A stretch of 60,960 nucleotides of DNA from Candidatus Gastranaerophilales bacterium Zag_111. GTDB taxonomy: Bacteria; Cyanobacteriota; Vampirovibrionia; Gastranaerophilales; Gastranaerophilaceae. The first letter of the stretch is position 1; every line of letters starts with the position of its first letter. Under the pieces are notes generated by a model. It searched no databases, had not been told where the DNA came from, and was given only the letters and a program-made list of their open reading frames with translations. Made by a program: the position numbers and the translations under genes. The DNA is taken from contig MOYD01000060.1 of assembly GCA_001899395.1 (NCBI GenBank), forward strand, positions 164,370 to 225,329, read 5' to 3'. Positions 27,842 to 36,336 of the stretch are shown one piece after another.

Positions 27842-28972
27842 TCACCCCCCGCGGCTTTCCATGCCCACCCCCGCAGCATCCGACACGGAAATATACAGGT
27901 CCGCCATGATCATGGCCATACGTTCCACGGTGTAATTGGCTTTGACATGCTCGAACGCGGCCAGCCCCATGCGTTCTCGAAGCAACGCGTCGTCCATTAT
28001 CCGTTGGATGCAGGCAACGGCGGCTTCCGGATCGTCCAGCGGAAAAAGTAGCCCTGTTTCATCGGCAATGACCGCATCCACGTTGCCGGGCACACGGCTT
28101 ACCACGGCGGGCACGCCTTCGGCCTGCGCTTCAAGCACCGCCAGGGGCAAGCCTTCACCAAGCGACGTCGAAAGATAGCATCCGGCGCCGCGTAGAAAAA
28201 GACGGATTCCGTTCTGAGGACCGGTAAAAAGAAAATACGGAAGCAAGTCCTCAGCGGCCAACCGCGCCTCAAGTTTGGCGCGTCCTGCTCCGTCGCCCAC
28301 CAGGATGAACCGGCAGGCGTCCAGGATGCCGCGCTCGCGCATGGCGCGTGCTATGGGCACCAGGGCATCGCTGTTCTTGGCATCGTCAAAACGGCTAACA
28401 TGCACAATGGTAAATGGGGACGGCACGGGAGAGGGTTTGAAACCGCCGCGCACTTCGACACCGTTGGGAATTATAAGCAAGCGCTTGCCCTGAAGGCCAA
28501 AATTAACGACCAGACGACCTTCGCTCGGTGAAACGGTAACATTGACGCGGCTCACGGAGGCAAGAATGCGCTCCTCCAAAAGGTAGAGGACACGCGGCAG
28601 TGCCGCTTGCGGTACGTGAATCCCATGGAACGAATGCACACAGGGAACGCCCGTCACCAATGAAGCCAACCGCCCGTAAATACCGGCCCCACGCCCGTGC
28701 GAGTGGATGATCTGGATACGCTGCTCACGCAGCCAGTGCACTAAACGCACAAAAGCGGCCAAGGACCAACGGCGCTGCGGTATGGACTGGCAACGGCCGA
28801 GGCCCGCGGACTCCACAAACCGGTCCCAGTATGGTTGCTTCTGCGGGGCGGCGACATAGGATTCGATCCGCTTTTGGGGCAGATGCTGCAATAACTGCCA
28901 AACGTGCTCTGGACCCCCGCCGATCAAGGAGGAAGCGGTGATGTGCACGACGCGCAAAGGCGGGGTCGGCAT
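27842..28972 (-). CDS. Glycosyltransferase family 4 (GT-B fold)
   Basis: 376 residues. The N-terminal Rossmann domain has a glycine-rich acceptor loop (SLIGGGPEHVW) and HSHGRGAGIYGRL. The C-terminal donor domain has IIPNGVEV, VSRFDDAKN and the EX7E-like stretch STSLGEGLPLAVLEAQAEG. It is a retaining sugar transferase, probably for O-antigen or capsule. It is the first gene of a two-gene unit with the GT2 enzyme. Confidence 0.9.
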   Translation of the reverse strand: MPTPPLRVVHITASSLIGGGPEHVWQLLQHLPQKRIESYVAAPQKQPYWDRFVESAGLGRCQSIPQRRWSLAAFVRLVHWLREQRIQIIHSHGRGAGIYGRLASLVTGVPCVHSFHGIHVPQAALPRVLYLLEERILASVSRVNVTVSPSEGRLVVNFGLQGKRLLIIPNGVEVRGGFKPSPVPSPFTIVHVSRFDDAKNSDALVPIARAMRERGILDACRFILVGDGAGRAKLEARLAAEDLLPYFLFTGPQNGIRLFLRGAGCYLSTSLGEGLPLAVLEAQAEGVPAVVSRVPGNVDAVIADETGLLFPLDDPEAAVACIQRIMDDALLRERMGLAAFEHVKANYTVERMAMIMADLYISVSDAAGVGMESRGG

Positions 28973-29323
28973 GGGATACCTCAGACTTTACTCTTACAGC
29001 CCAACTGGCGCGCCTGAGCACGCTTTCGTCCTCTGTACCGAGCATCAAGAAAAATATCAACCAGGGTTGGCTCAACTCCCGCAACCTTGTGGAATATATA
29101 TACACAGCCAAAAAACTGTAAGCCCAAAAAAGTCCATGTTTTTCCCGACGCTGCGCGAAGAGTTACCCTACTGGAAAAGGAAACAGGGGTTTCCAAAATA
29201 CCTCGGCAGGATCTGCCCGTGGAGCTGGCAAGGAATCTCGGGAAACCCGGAGTTCATAAACGCATTTCCCTTTGAAGCTGCGTTCAACACTGTTCTAGGG
29301 TGTTGAGCGGTATACGCGGGCAG
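28973..29323. other. 351-base gap with a possible gene remnant
   Basis: No convincing gene. An open minus-strand stretch at 28981-29196 ends in a basic, protein-like sequence (VEPTLVDIFLDARYRGRKR) and stops nine bases before the GT4 start, as if it were the tail of a lost upstream glycosyltransferase-operon gene. I cannot assign a family. A short inverted repeat (TCAACAC with GTGTTGA) lies near 29285-29307. Confidence 0.4.
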
Positions 29324-31220
29324 CTATACTTCGAGCCGCGTGCCGATTTCCATGACGTTGGCGGGCGGTATGTTGAAGTAGATCGAAGCGTTCCATGCGT
29401 TTTTGCTCAAAAAGTCAAACAGAGCCCTGCGCCAGGGCCGCATAGCGTCCTCCCTCCCGGTCGCGGCCAGCAACGTTTCCCGCCCGAGATAGAAGGCTGC
29501 GTCTCCCAGACACACCGGCGTTCCCCTTGATTCCTCTATGACCTCGAGCATGTCGGGCTTTTCCATATACCCGTATAGGACCAGCATGCGGTAAAAACCA
29601 ACGTCTTTTTCCTTGTCGTCCAGCACGATGCGCTTTCCGGTTCTGACATAGGGCACGTTCAACGTCTTAAAGGTCAGGATAACCACGATTTCGGGCACGG
29701 CATGGACGTGCGCGGAAAAACTCGCCAGCGGAAGCGGGGCCAGATGCTGGCTCATGGTCATGAAAACGCCCGATCCCGGGCTTCTGGCGAACGTTCCAGC
29801 GTGCAATGAGTCCAAAAAACCGGCAATGGGCATGCTGACGCGCTCAAAGCTGTCTGCCAATCGAGCGCGACCTTTCTTCCAGGTCGTCATGATGCTGATG
29901 ATCAGGACCGAAGCCAGCAGGGGCAGCCAGCCCCCGTCGAGTATCTTGATCAGGTTCGCGCCGAGAAACAGCAGATCAAAAAAAAGGAAAAGGCAAAGCA
30001 GCGGAACTGCCTGCCACAACGGCCAGCGCCAGGCAAAGCGCGTTACCGCGAAGTAGAGGATGGACGTCATCCCCATGGCTCCGGTAACAGCCAGACCGTA
30101 CGCGGCGGCAAGGCCGGTTGAGCTTTCGAATATCAGGACCAGGGCGATACAGGCGATCATGAGCATGGTGTTGATCGTCGGCAGATAGACCCGCCCCTTG
30201 GCCGAGGACGAGGTGTGTACCACCCGCATGCGCGGCAGAAAGCCAAAATGCATAGCCTGCTGGGTAAGGGAAAAGACACCCGTGATAAGGGCCTGCGAGG
30301 CGATGATCGTGGCCATGGTCGCAAGCACGAGCATGGGGATGAGAAAACCTTCAGGCACGGCCCGGTAAAAGGGGTTGTGGGCCGCTTCGGGATTGGTGAG
30401 GATCAGCGCGCCCTGCCCGAGATAGTTGAGAACCAAGGCCGGACAGACCAAAAAAAACCAGCCGTTACGGATGGGCAGGCGGCTGAAATGCCCGAGGTCC
30501 GCGTAAAGGGCCTCATCGCCGGTGACACACAGGATGACCGCGCCCAGCACAACGATGCCATGGAGATGATTAACCTGGAAATAGGCCACCGCATAATGCG
30601 GGCTAAGGGCCGTAAGCACCATGGGATGCTTGAGGATATTGCCTATCCCGATAGCCGCCAGGGCGGTAAACCAGAGGAGCATGACCGGCCCGAAGACGCC
30701 GCCGATTTTTTGCCGTGCCGTGCTTCTGCAGCAAAAAGAGGGCGAGCAGGATGCAACAGGTGAGCGGCACAACGAATCTGTCCGCCGCCGTGGTCGCCAC
30801 GGCGAGTCCTTCCACGGCGGAAAGAACGGAGACGGCAGGGGTGATGATGCCGTCGCTATACAGCAGCGCCGCGCTGCCGAGGGCGAAAAAGGGCAGCGCC
30901 TTGAAAAAAGGCTTGCCCGGCGATTTCTCTATGCTCTCGCGCAAAATGGCCAACAGAACGAAGGTGCCGCCTTCGCCATTGTTGTCCGCCTTGGTGATGA
31001 AACAAACGTACTTGATGGTGATGACCACCATGAGACTCCAGAAAATCAGGGAAAGAACCCCAAGCACGTTGACCTGGTTGACCGCCATGGCGTGCGGCCC
31101 GTGAAAGCATTCCCTGAGCGCGTAAAGCGGGCTGGTGCCGATGTCGCCGAACACGACGCCCAGCGCCGTCACGGTCACGGCGGCCATGCGCGGCGAATTA
31201 GTCTTTCTTTTGTCCGACAT
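29324..31220 (-). pseudogene. kup: Kup-type potassium transporter, frameshifted
   Basis: K+:H+ symporter family, about 630 residues when joined. The start at 31220 follows AAAGGA and runs VTVTALGVVFGDIGTSPLYA through the first five helices to QKHGTAK. There a T6 run on the plus strand (30706-30711) carries one base too many. With five T the frame continues KIGGVFGPVMLLWF and then DEALYADLGHFS, as in Kup, to the C-terminal cytoplasmic domain. As written, translation ends about 190 residues into the protein, soon after the shift. Loss of function, slippage rescue or sequencing error are all possible. Confidence 0.85.
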
Positions 31221-31501
31221 TCCTTTCCATCCGTTTGAGGAAATATCCCGCACCCGACGACAGTCAATACGCTGCCTTCGCCCCACCGATGCGAGATTTT
31301 CGTACGCCATATATCTTTTGCCAACGAATGGGAAGTGCAATCCGATACGAGAGGGCTGAAAAACAAATGCCCGCCTACGAGCGGTTTGCTCTTTGACGTC
31401 ACTATCTGGTGCAAGGGGCGTGACTTGGCGGGAAGACGCTGGACATTTCCATGTAAAATGGAACAATTGAAAAAACGGATTTACGCCCAACCGGAGGCAC
31501 C

Positions 31502-31814
31502 ATGACACGCGACGAAGCGCTCGAATTAATCGAGCGGATGGCTTTTATCCCCACGATCAAAGCCCCGAGCAAAAAAAATACTGGCGGATACCTACAGGGC
31601 TTCGGCGGAGTCGGACGATCCTGTGGAATGGGTGAGAGTCGTGAAGTCGTGCTACGCCCGCATGCATTTCGGCGGCCCGGGTCTCGGCGAGGAAGAGACG
31701 GCATGCGGGGAGTCCGCGAAGAAAAAACTCGAGGCCGAGTTGGGAAAAGCCCTCGAACTTCACCCCGATGCGGTCGAAGCGTACATTACCAAGTATATAG
31801 CCGAGAACATTTAG
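31502..31814 (+). pseudogene. Small hypothetical protein, frameshifted at an A8 run
   Basis: ATG at 31502 with GGAGG nine bases upstream. The frame opens MTRDEALELIERMAFIP and reaches KAPSKK at an A8 run (31571-31578). Dropping one A gives KKILADTYRASAESDDP and then VEWVRVVKSCYARMHFGGPG, ending in ITKYIAENI before the TAG at 31812-31814. The repaired product is about 103 residues, soluble and acidic. I do not recognise the family. It is the same type of lesion as in the dual-CXXC and kup genes. Confidence 0.65.
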
Positions 31815-31911
31815 CGTCGTTCCCCACGAACTCGCTGGCCTTTCTGCCGGTTTGGGTTTATATACCCCCTTCTTCATTGACGCACACGTATATCCCGACC
31901 GATGATTGTTC

Positions 31912-32562
31912 ATGACACGCGAACAGAAGGGGTACGCGCTCCGGTACCTCGTTTTTTTCTTCGGCCTTTCCTGTATGGCGCTCGGCATCGCGATCACGAC
32001 TCTGGCGAACCTCGGCACCACTCCCATCTCGGCCCTTCCCTTTGTCGCCAGTTTGGGCTTCAGCCCGAGCATGGGCTTTTTTACCTGCCTGATAAACCTC
32101 TGTCTGGTGTTCCTGCAAATAGCGATACTCCGCCGCAAGTTCCCCAAAGAGCAATATTTGCAAATTCCGGTTTCGCTCCTTTTCGGCTCGCTCATCGATT
32201 TTTGGATGTACCTCGTTCCCTTGCCCGAGGTCATGACATACAGGTTCAGCCTGCTTTACCTGGCAACTGGCGCTGTGGTCCTGGCGTTCGGCGTGTTCGT
32301 GGAAGTCAGCGCCAACGTGGTGGTCATGGCTGGCGAAGGTGCCGTGCTGGTTCTTTCAACCGTCCTGCGTCGGGACTTCGGAGTCACGAAAACGCTTTTC
32401 GACTCCACGCTCGTGCTCCTGGCCGTGCTGCTTTCCCTCGTCCAGTTCGGCGAGCTGCGGGGCGTGCGCGAGGGTACCCTGATTTCGGCCGTTTCCGTGG
32501 GATTTATCGTGCGTTTTTTCTTCCGTCTGCGCGACCGCCTGAAAAAGCACGGGACGCCTTAG
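31912..32562 (+). CDS. YczE/YyaS/YitT-type membrane protein
   Basis: 216 residues with five predicted membrane helices. The first conserved segment (LGIAITTLANLGTTPISALP) and GFFTCLINLCLVFLQIAILR identify the YczE/DUF6198-type family. A 16-bp terminator follows. The function of the family is unknown. The start at 31912 has no good ribosome-binding site; nearby starts are no better. Confidence 0.75.
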   Translation: MTREQKGYALRYLVFFFGLSCMALGIAITTLANLGTTPISALPFVASLGFSPSMGFFTCLINLCLVFLQIAILRRKFPKEQYLQIPVSLLFGSLIDFWMYLVPLPEVMTYRFSLLYLATGAVVLAFGVFVEVSANVVVMAGEGAVLVLSTVLRRDFGVTKTLFDSTLVLLAVLLSLVQFGELRGVREGTLISAVSVGFIVRFFFRLRDRLKKHGTP

Positions 32563-32695
32563 CCGCGCCGGTTCAGGGCCGGACGGGCCGCGGGCAGGCA
32601 TTATTGTATCCATAGCAACCTCGCGAGGAAAGGAGGCACTTTCCCGGGACGCCTTCCACATGATCATCACGAACAGCTGTATTCCACTCAACATG

Positions 32696-32734
32696 AAACA
32701 CCCCTCCCGGCACGACGCGCCGGGAGGGGTGTTT
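32696..32734. terminator. Bidirectional 16-bp terminator
   Basis: A perfect 16-bp stem pairs AAACACCCCTCCCGGC (32696-32711) with GCCGGGAGGGGTGTTT (32719-32734) around a 7-base loop. The stem itself supplies the A and T tracts for both directions, and it sits between convergent genes. Confidence 0.9.
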
Positions 32735-32751
32735 CGCTCGCCAGAATCTAT

Positions 32752-33744
32752 TCACTCGTTGCCGGACGTCGTGGTGCCAAGGTGCCTTTTCTCCTTTCCA
32801 GGCCAAATGAAGGACGCCAGCACGCCCGCGGCCAGCAGTCCCAACACCACGGCTAGGCTGGCCAAGGGCGGGATATGGATCACGCCGGCGACCCCGAGCA
32901 GCATCTTAATGCCGATGTAGGCAAGAATGATGATGACCGCCTTTTCAAGGTGCACCAGCATCTTGGAAGCGGCCGCCATCAGGAAGTACAGGGAGCGCAA
33001 GCCCAGAATGGCGAAAATATTGCTGGTGTATACCAGGAAGGGATCCTGGGTGATGGCGATGATGGCCGGAATGGAATCAAAGGCGAACATGACATCCGCT
33101 ATTTCTATGACCACAAGGCAAAGGAACAGCGGCGTGGCCTTCCAAACGGCTTTGCCGCCGGGCGTTGCCGGTTCCTTCACAAAAAAGTCGTGCCCGTGCA
33201 GTGACGTGGAGACCGGAACGAAACGGCGCGTGAACCGGACGGAAAAATGGTTGGAGTAGTCTTCAATTTCTTCATCGGGCTTTCGCATCTGCTGCCACAT
33301 TTTCCAGGCCGACCAGAGCACGAAAAGCCCGAATCCGGCCAGGGCATACGCGCCGAAAAGCTCGACCAGGGTGTTGCCGGCGGCCACGAAAACCATGCGT
33401 AAAACCAGCGCGCCGAGGATGCCGTAATACAGTACCCTGTGCTGGTAGTTTCCCTTGATGGCAAAAGAGCTGAAGATGGCCATCATAACGAACAGGTTGT
33501 CCACCGAAAGGGACTTTTCCAGGAAATAGCCGGAAAGATACAGCGAGGCGTCGTCCAGACCGTGCGTAAGCCAGATGTACACTCCAAAAGCCAAGGCCAG
33601 CGCGATCCAGATACAGGGCCAGATGGCGGCGTTGCGCAGGGTGATGGGCTCGTCTTTCTTGTGGGCATGCAGGTCGATCCACAAAAAGACCGCGACAATG
33701 ACAAAAAAGCTGATGAGGTTGGCGGTTGAATAATGTCCGATCAC
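32752..33744 (-). CDS. TerC/Alx family membrane protein, probable Mn2+ exporter
   Basis: 330 residues from a GTG at 33744 (AAAGGAGC upstream); the longer ORF to 33876 runs into the riboswitch expression platform and is rejected. There are about eight membrane helices with the metal-site motifs SLSVDNLFVMMAIF and EIADVMFAFDSIPAI. TerC/Alx proteins export Mn2+, and a yybP-ykoY riboswitch in the leader supports that role here. Confidence 0.9.
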   Translation of the reverse strand: MIGHYSTANLISFFVIVAVFLWIDLHAHKKDEPITLRNAAIWPCIWIALALAFGVYIWLTHGLDDASLYLSGYFLEKSLSVDNLFVMMAIFSSFAIKGNYQHRVLYYGILGALVLRMVFVAAGNTLVELFGAYALAGFGLFVLWSAWKMWQQMRKPDEEIEDYSNHFSVRFTRRFVPVSTSLHGHDFFVKEPATPGGKAVWKATPLFLCLVVIEIADVMFAFDSIPAIIAITQDPFLVYTSNIFAILGLRSLYFLMAAASKMLVHLEKAVIIILAYIGIKMLLGVAGVIHIPPLASLAVVLGLLAAGVLASFIWPGKEKRHLGTTTSGNE

Positions 33745-33823
33745 AAGGGGGCTCCTTTCCGAGCCGCCGTCAACGCGCTTCGGCGGGAACGGGGGCCGGA
33801 TGCTCAAAATGTGTTCGTGTGCC

Positions 33824-33966
33824 GGAGAAAAACAAAAGACCTCCGGCATTTTCTGCCAGAAGGTCTCACTAGTCAAAAGCAGAAACTTTTGACGGCAATG
33901 CCGGGTGGTTACGCCATGCTGTCGACATTGCCCGGGTCTCCAGGAACCCAGCTACTCCCCTTACGT
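33824..33966 (-). promoter_or_regulatory. yybP-ykoY (Mn2+) riboswitch with terminator platform
   Basis: On the minus strand, AAGGGGAGTAGC (33963-33952) opens the motif, a paired GGCAATG/CATTGCC arm follows, and the conserved GTGAGACC (to about 33862) closes it. The AGACC end also pairs forward into an imperfect hairpin (33866-33854 with 33848-33837) followed by TTTTGTTTTT. Mn2+ binding would therefore hold AGACC in the aptamer and prevent termination. This is the usual ON-switch design before TerC-type genes. Family recognition is by conserved blocks, not by a covariance search. Confidence 0.85.
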
Positions 33967-34060
33967 GGTTTGGTTCACATAATGCGGCACACACGGGATG
34001 TCAAGCAAAGGCTCCGTTCCAAGACATCGCTCATAATGGCGGGACAACCAACCGAACGGG

Positions 34061-34693
34061 TCAATTATCCCGACGCGCGGCCGCCGGGGGTCTTGCTTCC
34101 GGCTCACTCTTTTTTTGGATCACCATCATGGTGATGCTGGGGATCAGGCCATATCGCCCCCTGTCCAAGAGCGTGAACTTGCTTGCATCCACGAGCGCCT
34201 CCATGTCGAAAGTCGCGGAAAAATGCAACACCTTGGAAAAGGGAGCCAGTTTCTTGTTCAGTTTCTCCCGCATCGGGCCGCGGCTTTCGTGGTTCAGCAT
34301 AAAAACCCGACCGCCCGGGGTCACGACACGGTGCACTTCATCCATGACCGCCATGGGGTTGTCAACGACGCTCAGAACATGCGAAATCACGCAGTAATCA
34401 AAGGAATTGTCGGGAAAATCCAGGTGGCAGGCGTCCATGATACAAAGCTTGCAGTGAGCAGGCGCCTTTTTGCGCGCGTAGTCGAGCATGCCTTCGGAGA
34501 CATCAATGCCCGTCACGGGCTGATGGACGTAATGCGGCAGGTTGTCTCCCCGCCCCACGCCGATTTCCAGCAGGCTCCCTTTTTTTTCACGGTTCACCCG
34601 GGACAGAAGTTTTTTTTTCGGCTCGTGGAGAAAGAGGTCAAAAAGCGGGTAAACCTTGGCAATTTTATTATAAAAATTAGCCACTTGAGACAT
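34061..34693 (-). CDS. Class I SAM-dependent methyltransferase (UbiE/PmtA-like)
   Basis: 210 residues. Motif I is LLEIGVGRGDNLPHY, motif II is VTGIDVSEGML, then DACHLDFPDNSFDYCVISHV and the post-motif VTPGGRVFMLNHE. The N-terminal FYNKIAKVYPLFDLF is typical of phosphatidylethanolamine N-methyltransferase-like and ubiquinone/menaquinone methyltransferase relatives. The substrate is uncertain; a lipid is the best guess. The C-terminal tail is basic and Ala-rich. Confidence 0.8.
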   Translation of the reverse strand: MSQVANFYNKIAKVYPLFDLFLHEPKKKLLSRVNREKKGSLLEIGVGRGDNLPHYVHQPVTGIDVSEGMLDYARKKAPAHCKLCIMDACHLDFPDNSFDYCVISHVLSVVDNPMAVMDEVHRVVTPGGRVFMLNHESRGPMREKLNKKLAPFSKVLHFSATFDMEALVDASKFTLLDRGRYGLIPSITMMVIQKKSEPEARPPAAARRDN

Positions 34694-34786
34694 AGCGGCA
34701 TCCTTTCTGCGACAATAACGGTTAATCAGGCATTCCGACGAACGGAGACACTCGCCGAAGCCGTTTCAATACAAAAACTCCGCAGC

Positions 34787-35194
34787 CTAGCGCGCATTGT
34801 ATATATACGTGATCTCTCCGTTACTCAACGACAAAGTGTCGCCCTGCAACGATACCTTCATGCCCTGACGGAGGAATGAGGCAAACTCCCTTTCCATGTC
34901 GTTCAGCTGCGGATCCGCGCAGAGCATCATGGTGGTGGCCATTTCCGGCACGATCAGCACATCGTCCTTTAACTGTCCTTGGCCCATGAACCGGTTGCAG
35001 ACCTGGCCCGCCACCCGCATGGTTTCGTCGAACTGAATCTCGGGCGTGCGTTCCCGGCTGGCAAAGCCGACGCCATTGATGCTTTGCAGCACATACGTTT
35101 TGTCGGCGAGCTCCTTTGCGTTAACCGCGCCGGACTGCGCCGCGCACGACAAAAGGAGCAACAACGACGCGAATATCGGGAAAATCTTTTTCAT
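34787..35194 (-). CDS. META/HslJ-domain lipoprotein
   Basis: 135 residues. A lipoprotein signal ends LLLLLSC (lipidated Cys near residue 17). The single META domain begins LADKTYVLQSINGVGF and contains VCNRFMGQGQLKDDVL and the typical MLCADPQLNDMEREF. HslJ-like proteins are heat- or stress-linked envelope proteins with unclear biochemistry. The gene is monocistronic. Confidence 0.85.
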   Translation of the reverse strand: MKKIFPIFASLLLLLSCAAQSGAVNAKELADKTYVLQSINGVGFASRERTPEIQFDETMRVAGQVCNRFMGQGQLKDDVLIVPEMATTMMLCADPQLNDMEREFASFLRQGMKVSLQGDTLSLSNGEITYIYNAR

Positions 35195-35337
35195 AACTCC
35201 TCCTCACCGCCTGACGGCATGGCAAGACGTTACGATGGACAATAGCGCATACGGCGCCGACATCATCTGATAATCATCCAACGCGCGGTGGCAAGACGTC
35301 CGCTCAGCGTGAATAAAGGCCCATCACGGTTTATCCA

Positions 35338-36156
35338 CTACCCTATTTTCAGGTCCCGGATAAACCCGTCCACGGCCTTGAACCATTCCTCGGGCTGTTC
35401 GATGTTGGGCAAGTGCCCGCAATGGTCGATACAGTGGAACCGCCCGCGTTGCACGGCACCTGCCATTTCCCGCATGATTTTCGGGGTGTCGCCGTCCTGC
35501 GCGCCCGCTATGAACAGCCCTGGCGCGGCGATATCGGAGAAATCGGCGCTGAAGTCATATTCCTGAAGCGCCCCGACGCAGCCAAAATATCCCTCCGGAC
35601 TGGTGCCCTCGATCATGGTTTTGATCCGCGCCACCACCTCGGGTTTCCTTTTAAAGAAATCCGGCTGGAACCAGCGCCGCACCGTGGGTTCGGCCATGGC
35701 GGCCATGCCGCCTTCCCCCACAACGGCAAGCCGTTCCGCCCACATGGCGGCGCCGCCGGGGGCCGAACGCCAGTGCCCGTCGCAAGGTACAACGGCAAGA
35801 CAACGCGACGGCTCTCGAAAAGCGCAACGCAAAACCGTTGAGGCCCCCATGGAAACGCCGACCAGGACCGCTTTGTCCACTGAAAAGTGCGCCAAAAGGC
35901 CCAGGAGATCGCTGGTGAGATCGTCCATGGTGAACGGCCCGGTCGGGGCATCCGAGCCCCCGTGCCCGCGCTGGTCGTAACGCAAAAATCTGAACCGGCC
36001 AGAAAATGCGGCCACCTGCTCGTCCCAAAGGGAAATGTTGCAGGCAAGGGAATTGCTGAAAACCATCCACGGCGCGTTTTCCGGGCCGTCCACGCGCGCG
36101 TTGAGGCACACGCCATTGACGGGAACACGTACTGCCTGTCCGGTATCGACGCTCAT
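35338..36156 (-). CDS. Alpha/beta hydrolase (3-oxoadipate enol-lactonase-like)
   Basis: 272 residues from the ATG at 36156, which has AGGAGG upstream. The fold is clear: LRYDQRGHGGSDAP (oxyanion region), the nucleophile elbow GVSMGAST, and the catalytic His in DHCGHLPNIEQP. It is most similar in layout to PcaD-type lactonases, but no other aromatic-degradation genes are nearby, so the substrate is open. It lies downstream of the broken hybrid kinase. Confidence 0.85.
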   Translation of the reverse strand: MSVDTGQAVRVPVNGVCLNARVDGPENAPWMVFSNSLACNISLWDEQVAAFSGRFRFLRYDQRGHGGSDAPTGPFTMDDLTSDLLGLLAHFSVDKAVLVGVSMGASTVLRCAFREPSRCLAVVPCDGHWRSAPGGAAMWAERLAVVGEGGMAAMAEPTVRRWFQPDFFKRKPEVVARIKTMIEGTSPEGYFGCVGALQEYDFSADFSDIAAPGLFIAGAQDGDTPKIMREMAGAVQRGRFHCIDHCGHLPNIEQPEEWFKAVDGFIRDLKIG

Positions 36157-36336
36157 ACCAACCTCCTGCGGCAATTGTTTCGATCCCGCCGGCGGAAAGC
36201 GGGGGAAAGGCTCACGTGCCGAGTTCCTGACCGTTTGGTCCATGTTTCCGCCACTATGGCAGGCAAACGGAAAAGGGGCAATACGGAACCCCTTCCCTTC
36301 TCGCTAGAAATAGTGGAGCAATCCCCGGAACCAGAG

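Noticed and set aside
33745-33876. Longer TerC start at 33876
   Set aside because: It would make the riboswitch expression platform coding. The GTG at 33744 has a good ribosome-binding site and matches the family N-terminus.
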